A stretch of 64,000 bases of DNA from Paenibacillus xylanexedens (GTDB lineage Bacteria; Bacillota; Bacilli; Paenibacillales; Paenibacillaceae), in the NCBI RefSeq assembly GCF_017874615.1, contig NZ_JAGIKV010000032.1:1-64000 (forward strand), written 5' to 3'. Each line of letters opens with the position of its first letter. The first letter of the stretch is position 1. The position numbers were made by a program, and so were the translations under genes. The notes beneath the pieces are model-generated. The model saw only the letters and a list, made by a program, of their open reading frames with translations. It made no database searches and was not told the origin of the DNA. Positions 54,192 to 64,000 of the stretch are shown here, in pieces.

Positions 54192-55805
54192 ATGACACAC
54201 CTGATGACAACATACGCCGACTGGATGGAGTGGGCTGAACAAGGCTGGACCATGATGCCCTATATCACAAAGTCGGATGAGGGACCGTATCATGGCGGTT
54301 TACCGTTATCGTGGGAGGCAGCCTGGGAGCAGGCGTCACCATACGCAATTGTGCTGGAGAATGGCAAAGGCGGGAGATATACATTTCTGGGGTTAGACCC
54401 CGTATCCGTAATTTCCGGGAAAGGTCAAGAAGCGCTTATTCATGATGTGACAGAAGGGACCACCTCGATGGACAGCGGCAAGCCGCTTGATGTATTAAAG
54501 AGATGGACTGCCCCGTATAGCGCACCCAAGGTTAATGGGGCTCCAGATTTTGGGGGTGGATACGCAGGTTATCTCAGCTACGATGTAGCAAGATCATTGG
54601 AGAAGCTTCCAGTCTTGGCTGAAGATAATCCGTCCCTGCCGGATTATTGGTGGATGCGCTTTGAGGAAATATGGGCGTATGACCATGAGCAGCAGGCGCT
54701 TTTCTGTATGGTTCATCTGGCTATAGAGCCTAACCGGAACGAAACGGATATCCGTGGTCTATATGCAGCGGCCGAAGCACGAGCGACAGCGATGCAGCAA
54801 AGATGGCTTCATATTATGGGGTTTGCACAGGCCGAAGAACAACAACAGGCACTGGAACGGCGCAATAAGCAGGTCAATCGCGCACCGCAGCCTGAAGATG
54901 CGGAAAGGGAATCCGTAGGGTGGGAGACCTCCTTTCCCCAGGAGGACTTTGAACAAGCTGTGCATACGGTACAGGAATATATCAGGCAGGGCGATGTGTT
55001 CCAGGTGAATCTGTCCTTGAGACAGGAGAAGCGGCTTCATTCGAGCGCTGAGCATATTTATGAATGGCTGCGCCTTGTGAATCCATCACCGTATATGGGT
55101 ATGCTGCGTAGTCCAGACTTTCAACTGGTAGGCGGATCTCCCGAACTTCTGGTCAAAGTGGAGAATGGCAAAGTCAGTGCACGTCCCATTGCAGGGACCC
55201 GAAGAAGGGGCCGCGATGCAGTAGAAGATAAGGCTATGGCGGATGAACTGCTCAGCAGTGAGAAGGAACGGGCGGAGCATATTATGCTCGTCGATCTGGA
55301 ACGTAATGATATCGGACGGATTGCGGCCTACGGTTCAGTTCATGTACCTGAATTGATGACCATCGAGAAGTATTCCCATGTCATGCATCTCGTTTCCCAG
55401 GTGGAAGGCAGGCTGGCAGAAGGGTTATCGGTATTTGATGTGATCGCTGCGACATTCCCGGGTGGAACGATTACAGGAGCCCCGAAAGTCCGCACCATGG
55501 AGATTATCGAGGAACTTGAGCCTGTGCGGCGTGGGCCTTATACGGGTTCCATCGGGTGGATGGATTACAGTGGAAATATGGAATTGAACATCGTCATTCG
55601 TACACTTGCCATTAAGGACGGTATTGGTTATGTACAGGCTGGGGCAGGGATTGTTATTGATTCCGATCCATATCGGGAATACAAGGAATGCCGCAACAAG
55701 GCAAGAGCCATGATGAGAGCGGTGAATTACAGCGAGGAAGCGGAAGCGAACAGAGCTGTCGAACAAGAACAAGCGAAACGAACGGAAGCTGTTAAACTAA
55801 ATTAA
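54192..55805 (+). CDS. pabB: Aminodeoxychorismate synthase component I
   Basis: Makes 4-amino-4-deoxychorismate from chorismate with PabA, on the way to folate. 537 aa from ATG 54192; the frame opens at 54060, but that would run through the cysK terminator, and GGAGGGCGG stands before 54192. Chorismate-binding motifs: FQVNLSLRQEK, PSPYMGMLR, GGSPELLVKVE, RPIAGTRRRGRD, VDLERNDIGR, FPGGTITGAPKVR. About 40 residues (roughly 225-265) between the N- and C-terminal halves look like a poorly conserved linker. Confidence 0.93.
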   Translation: MTHLMTTYADWMEWAEQGWTMMPYITKSDEGPYHGGLPLSWEAAWEQASPYAIVLENGKGGRYTFLGLDPVSVISGKGQEALIHDVTEGTTSMDSGKPLDVLKRWTAPYSAPKVNGAPDFGGGYAGYLSYDVARSLEKLPVLAEDNPSLPDYWWMRFEEIWAYDHEQQALFCMVHLAIEPNRNETDIRGLYAAAEARATAMQQRWLHIMGFAQAEEQQQALERRNKQVNRAPQPEDAERESVGWETSFPQEDFEQAVHTVQEYIRQGDVFQVNLSLRQEKRLHSSAEHIYEWLRLVNPSPYMGMLRSPDFQLVGGSPELLVKVENGKVSARPIAGTRRRGRDAVEDKAMADELLSSEKERAEHIMLVDLERNDIGRIAAYGSVHVPELMTIEKYSHVMHLVSQVEGRLAEGLSVFDVIAATFPGGTITGAPKVRTMEIIEELEPVRRGPYTGSIGWMDYSGNMELNIVIRTLAIKDGIGYVQAGAGIVIDSDPYREYKECRNKARAMMRAVNYSEEAEANRAVEQEQAKRTEAVKLN

Positions 55806-55865
55806 ATTAAAATAAAACGAAGCAACCGTCACTTGTGTTGACGGATGATGAGGAGGAGCAGGCAT

Positions 55866-56441
55866 ATGATACTGGTTATCGATAATTACGATTCCTTCAC
55901 GTACAACCTGGTTCAATATCTGGGTGAACTAGGCGAGACGGTGGAAGTTCGCCGCAACGATGAGATTGATCTGGCAGGCATAGAGGCACTGGCACCTGAT
56001 CATATTCTGATCTCTCCGGGCCCGTGTACACCGAATGAAGCAGGCATTAGCTTGGCGGTCATTGATCATTTCAAGGGAAGCATTCCGATCTTTGGTGTTT
56101 GTCTGGGGCATCAGTCCATTGGACAAGCGTTTGGTGGCAATGTCATTCGTGCGGAGCGCATGATGCACGGCAAAACATCTGAGATGCACCACAACGGGAC
56201 ATCGGTCTTTTCCGGATTGCCATCTCCATTTACAGCTACCCGTTACCACTCCCTGATTGTCGAGCGCAGCAGCTTGCCTGACTGCCTGGAGATTACAGCG
56301 GAGACAGCTGAAGGTGAGATTATGGGTCTGCGCCACAAAGAATATGCGATTGAAGGTGTTCAATTCCACCCGGAATCCATTATTACAGACCATGGTCATC
56401 AGATGCTTCGTAACTTTTTGTCCCAACAAGTGAAGGTATAA
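55866..56441 (+). CDS. pabA: Para-aminobenzoate/anthranilate synthase amidotransferase
   Basis: Glutamine amidotransferase subunit that supplies ammonia to PabB and, in Bacillus, also to TrpE. 191 aa from ATG 55866, behind GAGGAGG. Class I GATase triad: Cys in VCLGHQSIG, and His and Glu in [30 protein letters not shown] opens the protein. Placed between pabB and pabC. Confidence 0.95.
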   Translation: MILVIDNYDSFTYNLVQYLGELGETVEVRRNDEIDLAGIEALAPDHILISPGPCTPNEAGISLAVIDHFKGSIPIFGVCLGHQSIGQAFGGNVIRAERMMHGKTSEMHHNGTSVFSGLPSPFTATRYHSLIVERSSLPDCLEITAETAEGEIMGLRHKEYAIEGVQFHPESIITDHGHQMLRNFLSQQVKV

Positions 56442-56442
56442 C

Positions 56443-57327
56443 ATGCAATATGCCGCGATAAACGGAGAGTTGGTCAATATGGCGGCGGCCGTGGTTCCTG
56501 TAACGGATCACGGTTTTTTGTACGGACTTGGATTGTTTGAGACGTTCCGGACGTATCAAGGTGTCCCCTATCTTTTGGAACGGCATCTGGAGCGCATGGC
56601 CTCGGGGTGTAAGGAACTTGGCATTCCTTTTACAACGACCGCAGCAGAGGTGACTGATTGGATTCAACATCTGATGGATGCGAACGGACTTCGGGATGCG
56701 TATGTGCGTTATACGGTATCAGCCGGTGAAGCACCGCTAGGCTTACCTTCTGGTGATTATTCGAAGCCAAATCATATTGTACTGGCAAAAGCATTACCTG
56801 ATCCTTCTCCCTCTTTATATGAGAGCGGCAAAATGCTCCAACGGTTGTCTACACCTCGCAACACGCCCGAAGGAGAAGTTCGGTTCAAGTCGCTGCATTA
56901 CATGAACAGCATTCTGGCGAAACGGGAGCTTAATGGATACGGGCAGCATGTGCAGGGTGCAGAAGGGCTACAATTAACCCGGGATGGTCATATAGCGGAA
57001 GGGATCGTCAGCAATGTGTTTTGGGTACGGGAAAATGTTCTCTACACGCCAGCACTCTCAACCGGCATTCTGCCGGGTATCACGAGAGCTGTGGTAATGG
57101 AGATTGCCTCGCAGCAAGGAATCCCCTGCATAGAAACGCTAGCGGCTTGGGAGGATCTCCTGCAAGCAGATGAAATATTTCTAACAGGCTCGGTGGCCGA
57201 ACTGGTTCCGGTTACAACTCTGCGGGATCAGGACGGAGCCGAAACGATAATCAGCAACGGACATATAGGCCCGGTTACAGCAGTCCTTCTGGGTATGTAC
57301 CGGCAGAAAGCGGGGTATACTTCATGA
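56443..57327 (+). CDS. pabC: 4-amino-4-deoxychorismate lyase
   Basis: PLP class IV enzyme releasing pyruvate to give p-aminobenzoate. 294 aa. Typical HGFLYGLGLFETFRTYQGVP, FKSLHYMNSILAKREL with the PLP lysine, EGIVSNVFWV and LPGITRAVVMEIA. It starts directly behind the pabA stop, and its own stop overlaps the folP ATG. Confidence 0.94.
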   Translation: MQYAAINGELVNMAAAVVPVTDHGFLYGLGLFETFRTYQGVPYLLERHLERMASGCKELGIPFTTTAAEVTDWIQHLMDANGLRDAYVRYTVSAGEAPLGLPSGDYSKPNHIVLAKALPDPSPSLYESGKMLQRLSTPRNTPEGEVRFKSLHYMNSILAKRELNGYGQHVQGAEGLQLTRDGHIAEGIVSNVFWVRENVLYTPALSTGILPGITRAVVMEIASQQGIPCIETLAAWEDLLQADEIFLTGSVAELVPVTTLRDQDGAETIISNGHIGPVTAVLLGMYRQKAGYTS

Positions 57328-58187
57328 CACTTACACCTGTCATCTATGAACGGAACTATACATGGGGGCCAGCTGAGTTGAAGCTGGGTACAAGAACACA
57401 GATTATGGGCATTCTTAACGTCACGCCTGACTCATTTTCAGATGGTGGACGTTATACCAACGTGGAGCGGGCGGTTGCGCATGCCAAGCAGATGATGGAG
57501 GATGGGGCGGACCTGATTGATATCGGCGGGGAGTCCACCCGTCCAGGTTCAGATGTCGTGGGCGCCGATGAAGAGCTTAGCCGGATTATTCCGGTTATTG
57601 AAGCATTGCATCAGCAAGCCCCGCACATTCCGATATCGGTGGACACGTACAAGGCCGAGGTTGCACGTCAGGCTATTCTAGCCGGTGCCCATATTATTAA
57701 TGATGTGTGGGGTGCCAAGGCAGATGCAGATATGGCCCGCACGGCAGCAGAGCTGGGGTGCCCCATCATTCTGATGCATAATCGGCAGGATCGGAATTAC
57801 ACCGATTATCTGAGTGATGTCGTGAGCGATTTGCAGGAGAGCATACAGATTGCATTAACAGCGGGCGTGAAAGCAGAGCAAATTATCCTGGACCCGGGTA
57901 TCGGTTTTGTGAAGGATCTCGGAGAAAATCTGAAGCTCATGTCATCGCTCGGTTTGCTCAATGAAATGGGGTATCCCGTTCTGCTAGCCACCTCACGCAA
58001 AAGGTTCATCCAGAACACCCTGAATGTCGGGGCGGATGAAGCGCTGGAAGGAACGGCTGCGACCGTTGCATTTGGCATTGCCCAAGGCTGCCAGATGGTT
58101 CGGGTTCATGATGTGAAGCCGATTCGGCGGACGGCAGATATGTGTGATGCCATGTTATATGCTTCTCCGGGTATACGGAGGAAATAA
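57324..58187 (+). CDS. folP: Dihydropteroate synthase
   Basis: Sulfonamide target; joins p-aminobenzoate to hydroxymethyl-dihydropterin pyrophosphate. 287 aa. MGILNVTPDSFSDGG, DIGGESTRPGSDVV, INDVWGAKAD, ILDPGIGFVKDL, LLATSRKRFI and VRVHDVKPIRR are the standard blocks. ATG 57324 overlaps the pabC stop (ATGA). A GGCGGGTC/GACCCGTC hairpin (about 58193-58214) follows without a T run. Confidence 0.96.
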   Translation: MTLTPVIYERNYTWGPAELKLGTRTQIMGILNVTPDSFSDGGRYTNVERAVAHAKQMMEDGADLIDIGGESTRPGSDVVGADEELSRIIPVIEALHQQAPHIPISVDTYKAEVARQAILAGAHIINDVWGAKADADMARTAAELGCPIILMHNRQDRNYTDYLSDVVSDLQESIQIALTAGVKAEQIILDPGIGFVKDLGENLKLMSSLGLLNEMGYPVLLATSRKRFIQNTLNVGADEALEGTAATVAFGIAQGCQMVRVHDVKPIRRTADMCDAMLYASPGIRRK

Positions 58188-58304
58188 TGCTGGCGGGTCC
58201 CTGGTGACCCGTCCAGTGGAAGCGCAGCATTTTTCGAAGGCAAAGCTAAGGGATAACTTCAAATAGATTAAAATTTCAATATATATAGAGGGCAGGCGGA
58301 TCGT

Positions 58305-58667
58305 ATGGATAGAATGGTATTGCATCGTATGGAGTATTACGGGTATCATGGTGTTTTTGCAGAAGAACGGAAGCTGGGGCAGCGATACTATATTGATCTG
58401 GAGATTGATATGGACCTGGGCGAGGCCGGACGTAACGATGATCTGACCAAAACGATTAATTATGCGGAGATCCATGAGCTGGTAAAACAGATTGTTGAGA
58501 ATAAATCGTTCCAGTTAATTGAAGCTTTGGGCGAACATATTGCATCTTCTTTACTAGACACTTATACTATTATCAATGCATTGACAGTCAAGGTGACGAA
58601 GCCACATCCGCCATTCGATATTCATTTTGAGGGCGTAACGGTAGAGCTTCGCCGCACAAGAAAGTGA
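58305..58667 (+). CDS. folB: Dihydroneopterin aldolase
   Basis: Cleaves dihydroneopterin to hydroxymethyl-dihydropterin and glycolaldehyde. 120 aa. MDRMVLHRMEYYGYHGVFAE with the conserved Tyr, YIDLEIDMDL, TINYAEIHELV, LIEALGEHIAS, VKVTKPHPPF. GGCAGGCGG precedes the ATG. Ten bases before folK. Confidence 0.95.
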   Translation: MDRMVLHRMEYYGYHGVFAEERKLGQRYYIDLEIDMDLGEAGRNDDLTKTINYAEIHELVKQIVENKSFQLIEALGEHIASSLLDTYTIINALTVKVTKPHPPFDIHFEGVTVELRRTRK

Positions 58668-58676
58668 GAACCGATC

Positions 58677-59225
58677 ATGATTGCACATTCGACCTCTGAA
58701 TCTTCAGAGGCTTATATTGCTTTAGGGGCCAATTTGGGTGACCGGGAAGAGACTTTGCTTGAAGCATTGTCTTTGCTGGATGAACACCCTCATATATCCG
58801 TTCTGCGTTGTTCTGCACTATATGAGACGGAGCCTGTAGGATATGTAGATCAGCCTGCATTTCTGAATATGGCAGTCGCCGTACAGGTGATGCTGACACC
58901 GGAGCAGTTGCTTACGGAATTACTGGATATCGAGAATCGGCTCGGCCGTGTTCGTGATATTCGCTGGGGACCGCGCACCGTTGATCTGGATCTGCTCTGG
59001 ATGCATGGTGAGACGCGAGATACCGAATTGCTTCAATTGCCTCATCCTCGTATGGGAGAACGGGCTTTTGTGCTGGTCCCACTGTCGGATATCGTACCGG
59101 AGGGCGAGATTTCAGGTTTGTATACCTTTGTACACTCATCGTTGTCTGTACTGGATGGAAAGGATGGAATACAGCTTTGGAAAACATGCAACTGGCCAAT
59201 CGAATCCGAGCATTCCGGAAGCTGA
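58677..59225 (+). CDS. folK: 2-amino-4-hydroxy-6-hydroxymethyldihydropteridine pyrophosphokinase
   Basis: Transfers pyrophosphate from ATP to hydroxymethyl-dihydropterin, giving the FolP substrate. 182 aa. YIALGANLGDREETLLEALS, ALYETEPVGYVDQPAFLNMA, IENRLGRVRDIRWGPRTVDL and LPHPRMGERAFVLVPL are family motifs. The 3' end overlaps the small HTH gene. Confidence 0.95.
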   Translation: MIAHSTSESSEAYIALGANLGDREETLLEALSLLDEHPHISVLRCSALYETEPVGYVDQPAFLNMAVAVQVMLTPEQLLTELLDIENRLGRVRDIRWGPRTVDLDLLWMHGETRDTELLQLPHPRMGERAFVLVPLSDIVPEGEISGLYTFVHSSLSVLDGKDGIQLWKTCNWPIESEHSGS

Positions 59226-59380
59226 AAGGTTTAACACAACATGAACTTGCGGCCGAGACCGGCATCTCGCTGGCCATTCTGGGAACCATTGAGCGGGGAA
59301 ACCGTAAGGTATCACAGCAAGAGCTCGATCGAATTGCTGGTGTGCTGGCAATCAGTATCGAGGAGTTGCGGGGCAACTAG
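59177..59380 (+). CDS. yazB: Small helix-turn-helix (XRE) protein YazB
   Basis: 67-aa DNA-binding protein with a single Cro/C1-type helix-turn-helix: NRIRAFRKLKGLTQHELAAE, TGISLAILGTIERGNRKVSQ, QELDRIAGVLAISIEELRGN. TTG 59177 overlaps folK by 49 bases; ATG 59186 would give 64 aa. Same place as yazB in B. subtilis, between folK and dusB. Target unknown. Confidence 0.9.
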   Translation: MENMQLANRIRAFRKLKGLTQHELAAETGISLAILGTIERGNRKVSQQELDRIAGVLAISIEELRGN

Positions 59381-59476
59381 GACCGTTTCGGTTTCACCAT
59401 GTTACAACAACCAAGACACCGATCGAACTTAATATCGTGATATATACAGAATTAAAAAAGGAGTGGAACGACTACC

Positions 59477-60496
59477 GTGCTTAACATTGGTGGCATTGAA
59501 ATGAAGAACCAGGTCGTACTTGCGCCGATGGCTGGCGTATGTAATCCGGCTTTTCGTTTGATCGCAAAAGAATTCGGAACAGGCCTCGTATGCGCGGAGA
59601 TGGTGAGTGGCAAAGCTATTGTCCATGGCAACCAGCGTACACGTGAGATGTTGTTTGTAGATGAGCGTGAGAAACCGCTGAGCCTTCAGATTTTTGGGGG
59701 AGATCGTGATTCCCTCGTAGAAGCAGCCAAAATCGTGGATAAAGAAACCAATGCAGATATCATCGACATTAACATGGGATGCCCTGTGCCAAAAGTGACG
59801 AAATGTGATGCAGGTGCACGTTGGTTGCTTGATCCGAACAAAATCTATGAGATGGTATCCGCTGTTGTGGACGCGGTGGAGAAGCCGGTGACGGTCAAGA
59901 TGCGTATCGGGTGGGATAACGAGCATATCTTCGCGGTGGAGAATGCGCTCGCGGTTGAACGTGCTGGTGGACAAGCAGTAAGTGTACACGGCCGTACGCG
60001 TGAGCAACTCTATACAGGCACAGCTGACTGGTCACACATCAAAGATGTAAAAGAAGCTGTCTCTATCCCAGTGATCGGCAATGGTGATGTCCATACACCA
60101 GAGGATGCACGCCGTATGCTGGATGAAACGGGTTGTGACGGAGTTATGATCGGTCGTGCTGCCCTGGGTAACCCATGGATGCTGTATCGTACCATTCAAT
60201 ACTTAAGCACGGGGGAATTGCTTCCTGACCCGAATGGCGAAGAGAAGATCCGTGTTGCCATCCTGCATATGGATCGCCTGATCGCATTGAAGAATGAGAC
60301 GGTTGCCGTACGCGAGATGCGCAAACATCTGGCTTGGTATTTGAAAGGCTTGAAAGGATCTGCTCGCATCAAGGACGTTATTATGGAAGGAACCAAGCGG
60401 GACGAGATGGTACAGATTTTGGAGAACTTTGTGAGTCAGCTGAAACGCGAAGGTAATTTGGAGTCAGAACCGGTAATCGCCGGAAATGCATCTTAA
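59477..60496 (+). CDS. dusB: tRNA-dihydrouridine synthase DusB
   Basis: FMN enzyme that reduces uridines in tRNA (yacF). 339 aa. [56 protein letters not shown] with the catalytic Cys, [16 protein letters not shown] and [15 protein letters not shown] 59477 is 12 bases after AAAAGGAG. The folate operon gene order continues unbroken to here. Confidence 0.95.
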   Translation: MLNIGGIEMKNQVVLAPMAGVCNPAFRLIAKEFGTGLVCAEMVSGKAIVHGNQRTREMLFVDEREKPLSLQIFGGDRDSLVEAAKIVDKETNADIIDINMGCPVPKVTKCDAGARWLLDPNKIYEMVSAVVDAVEKPVTVKMRIGWDNEHIFAVENALAVERAGGQAVSVHGRTREQLYTGTADWSHIKDVKEAVSIPVIGNGDVHTPEDARRMLDETGCDGVMIGRAALGNPWMLYRTIQYLSTGELLPDPNGEEKIRVAILHMDRLIALKNETVAVREMRKHLAWYLKGLKGSARIKDVIMEGTKRDEMVQILENFVSQLKREGNLESEPVIAGNAS

Positions 60497-60542
60497 TTAT
60501 AAACGCATCTATAAAACGTTTACACCTATAAGGGACGTAACA

Positions 60543-60571
60543 TTGACTTTTCGAGATCGTTCCCCTATAAT
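60543..60571 (+). promoter_or_regulatory. Promoter of greA (sigma-A)
   Basis: TTGACT (60543-60548), 17 bases, TATAAT (60566-60571). It would give a leader of about 170 nt before greA, in which no gene or known element was recognised. Confidence 0.8.
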
Positions 60572-60747
60572 TTCTCAGTATAAATTCGCCATGTGCGTTA
60601 ATAAGGCTATAGCATCAGGAGGAATATTCTATTTCTCTGGAGAACTTCATATAGTTTTGAAGATGTATGCGGGCGGAGCTCTGTAACAAGCACTGATTCC
60701 GTTGCCGTACAATCAAATTTATTCCCATGACAGGAGAATCGGTTGAG

Positions 60748-61227
60748 ATGAGCGACAAGGAAGTTATCCTTACACCAGAAGGACTCAAGAAGCTGGAAGA
60801 AGAATTGGAAACATTGAAATCAGTGAAGCGCCGCGAAGTGGCTGAACGGATTAAGGTAGCCATCGGGTATGGAGATATCAGTGAAAACTCTGAATACGAA
60901 GACGCGAAGAATGAGCAAGCTTTCATTGAAGGACGTGTAATCACGTTGGAGAAATTGCTTCGTAACGCGCGGATTATTAACAGCGACGAGATCGATACCG
61001 ATGCCGTAAGCGTGGGTGCAACCGTCACTGTAGAAGATCTGGAGTTTGGCGACATCACGGAATATACGATTGTAGGTACTGCTGAGGCAGATCCGCTTCA
61101 GAACAAGATATCGAACGAGAGCCCTGTAGGTAAAGCGATTCTCGGCAAGAAAAAAGGTACAGTTGTTGATGTAAGTGTGCCTGCTGGCGTAATTCAATAT
61201 AAAATTATGGATATTAAAAAGCTATAG
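60748..61227 (+). CDS. greA: Transcription elongation factor GreA
   Basis: Stimulates RNA polymerase to cleave backtracked transcripts. 159 aa from ATG 60748, ten bases after AGGAGA. N-terminal coiled coil with [20 protein letters not shown] (the acidic tip Asp/Glu) and a C-terminal FKBP-like domain ([20 protein letters not shown]). In B. subtilis greA is elsewhere; here it precedes lysS. Confidence 0.96.
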   Translation: MSDKEVILTPEGLKKLEEELETLKSVKRREVAERIKVAIGYGDISENSEYEDAKNEQAFIEGRVITLEKLLRNARIINSDEIDTDAVSVGATVTVEDLEFGDITEYTIVGTAEADPLQNKISNESPVGKAILGKKKGTVVDVSVPAGVIQYKIMDIKKL

Positions 61228-61254
61228 CAACGAAGCAGTTGGGCGCGGTAAACA

Positions 61255-61280
61255 AAAGCTTCCTTAGGGAAGCTTTTTCA
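61255..61280 (+). terminator. Terminator after greA
   Basis: AAAGCTTCC (61255-61263) with GGAAGCTTT (61268-61276), then a short T run. Confidence 0.88.
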
Positions 61281-61334
61281 ACATTAGAGGAAAAACGTCC
61301 TCTCACGATGCCTGCAATGTAAATAAGGAGATGA

Positions 61335-62855
<1,521 letters not shown>

Positions 62856-62885
62856 ATAAGGAACGTAGGATACGTTCATAATAGA

Positions 62886-62932
62886 AGAGGAACCTGCCGT
62901 TCAGTATCATGCTGAGGCAAGTTCCTCTTTAG
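62886..62932 (+). terminator. Terminator after lysS
   Basis: AGAGGAAC...GTTCCTCT stem with TGCC/GGCA and CAG/CTG inner pairs (62886-62928), followed by TTTAGG. The T run is short. Confidence 0.75.
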
Positions 62933-63058
62933 GTTTACATAGACGCTAAAAATAAAGTTTGTCAGAAGGCCCTTGCTCACAGCAAACCATTAGGGTAACA
63001 CCGCATCTTGAAATTGTTAGATTAACCTGTTCGTATTTTGTTAAAAGAGGTGCCCTTC

Positions 63059-64000
63059 ATGAAGTTCAGGCTTCACTTTGCCAAATTCTTATCTCCTCCG
63101 TTAATTCTGGTCGGTGGTTTTCTGCTTATCATTGCGATTGGAACGGTGCTTCTCATGTTGCCAATCTCCAACCAAAGCGGCATGCATTTGGCGTTTATTG
63201 ACGCTCTCTTTACATCAACCTCTGCCGCATGTGTAACTGGACTTGTCGTTGTGGATGTTGGGACGACCTTTAATTTGTTTGGTCAGTTCGTCATTATGGT
63301 ATTAATGCAGCTTGGTGGACTCGGATTCATGACCATGGCTACTCTCTTTGCACTTGTATTGGGCAAGCGAATCTCACTCAAGGACAGGTTATTACTCAAA
63401 GAAGCCATTAATGCAGACAGTATGGAAGGGATAGTACGCATTATCCGCAAGGTGTTGATTTTCTCCTTTACCATTGAAGGGGTGGCTGCTGTCATACTAG
63501 CGCTGCGCTGGGCAACGGAGATGCCATTGGGTCAGGCCGTATACTATGGAATATTCCACTCTGTTTCATTATTTAATAATGGCGGATTTGATTTGTTTGG
63601 TAACAGCTTCCGATACTATACCGGAGATTGGATATTCAATGTGACCGCTTCTGTGCTCGTTGTCTCTGGTGGACTGGGTTTTGTTGTATTGAATGATCTG
63701 TTCGAGTATCGCAAACGCCGCCGTTTGTCTCTTCAGTCCAAACTGGTGCTGTCTGTATCCGGAGCGCTGATCGGTATAGGAGCGATTGTGTTGTTTGTTT
63801 TCGAATTCACCAATGGACATACACTGGCTTCACTCACATGGAGCGAGAAGATCTATGCGTCCTTCTTCCAGTCTGTCTCTACACGTTCGTCGGGAACGAG
63901 TACAATCGATATCACGGAGATGAGGCAGGCTACCCAATTCTTCTTCATTCTGCTGATGTTTATCGGGGCTTCCCCAGGATCGACCGGGGGCGGAATCAAG
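63059..64000 (+). CDS. KtrB-type potassium uptake channel subunit (partial)
   Basis: Trk/Ktr/HKT superfamily membrane subunit, 314 residues present, cut off by the window end. ATG 63059 follows AAGAGGTG. Selectivity-filter regions are visible: TSTSAACVTGLVVVD (pore 1), FHSVSLFNNGGFDLFG (pore 2), SVSTRSSGTSTID (pore 3) and GASPGSTGGGIK at the very end. It is not broken within the window. KtrB and KtrD cannot be distinguished, and its KtrA/C partner is not here. Ktr channels are targets of c-di-AMP in Bacillota. Confidence 0.92.
   Translation, partial: MKFRLHFAKFLSPPLILVGGFLLIIAIGTVLLMLPISNQSGMHLAFIDALFTSTSAACVTGLVVVDVGTTFNLFGQFVIMVLMQLGGLGFMTMATLFALVLGKRISLKDRLLLKEAINADSMEGIVRIIRKVLIFSFTIEGVAAVILALRWATEMPLGQAVYYGIFHSVSLFNNGGFDLFGNSFRYYTGDWIFNVTASVLVVSGGLGFVVLNDLFEYRKRRRLSLQSKLVLSVSGALIGIGAIVLFVFEFTNGHTLASLTWSEKIYASFFQSVSTRSSGTSTIDITEMRQATQFFFILLMFIGASPGSTGGGIK

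Overview
The window is a stretch of core chromosome from an endospore-forming Bacillota, most likely a Paenibacillus. Gene content and order closely follow the yaaO-to-lysS segment near the replication origin of Bacillus subtilis. The Paenibacillus-type differences are nadABC inserted between ftsH and coaX, a cidAB/lrgAB-type pair after yaaO, a prsA gene after mfd, and no metS, yabJ or ctc in the positions where B. subtilis has them. Nearly all genes read on the + strand; the exceptions are abrB and one small unknown gene (23732-23977). Organism and synteny statements rest on recognition of the protein families from the sequence, not on a database search.

Layout. 1-94: the 3' end (domains V and VI) of a group II intron that runs in from the left. 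266-3714: an Orn/Lys/Arg decarboxylase-family gene (yaaO), a repeat-bearing gap, and a holin-like membrane pair. 3932-9813: tmk, darA, yaaR, holB, ricT, yabA, yabB, rsmI (nucleotide supply, replication, c-di-AMP sensing, RNA methylation). 10097-18423: abrB (minus strand) with Spo0A boxes, an HD phosphohydrolase, tatD, a c-di-AMP riboswitch in front of an RpfB/YabE-like cell-wall protein, rnmV, ksgA, yabG, veg, and the spore protein gene sspF. 18564-24961: ispE, purR, spoVG, glmU, prs, an opposite-strand unknown, pth, fin. 25234-37282: mfd, prsA, spoVT, spoVB, mazG/yabN, hup, rqcP, yabP, yabQ, divIC, yabR. 37757-46255: spoIIE, yabS, yabT, tilS, hprT, ftsH. 46555-54051: nadA-nadB-nadC, coaX, hslO, a PrsA-like foldase and cysK. 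54192-60496: the folate cluster pabB-pabA-pabC-folP-folB-folK, then a small HTH gene and dusB. 60748-64000: greA, lysS and the start of a KtrB-type potassium transporter cut by the window end.

The genes group into housekeeping (folate, NAD, CoA, PRPP and dTMP supply; replication clamp loading; transcription-coupled repair; tRNA and rRNA modification; ribosome rescue) and sporulation or its control (abrB, yabG, sspF, spoVG, fin, spoVT, spoVB, yabP, yabQ, spoIIE). Three items belong to c-di-AMP physiology: the receptor DarA, the ydaO-class riboswitch before rpfB, and a KtrB-like K+ channel subunit. No phage, CRISPR array, rRNA or tRNA gene was seen.

I see no clearly new multi-gene system. The best leads are small: a 29-codon ORF with a strong ribosome binding site overlapping the start of spoVG, an AbrB with a four-cysteine zinc-type tail in place of the usual C-terminal domain, the opposite-strand gene between prs and pth, a structured 215-nt leader of cysK, and the inverted/direct repeat cluster after yaaO.
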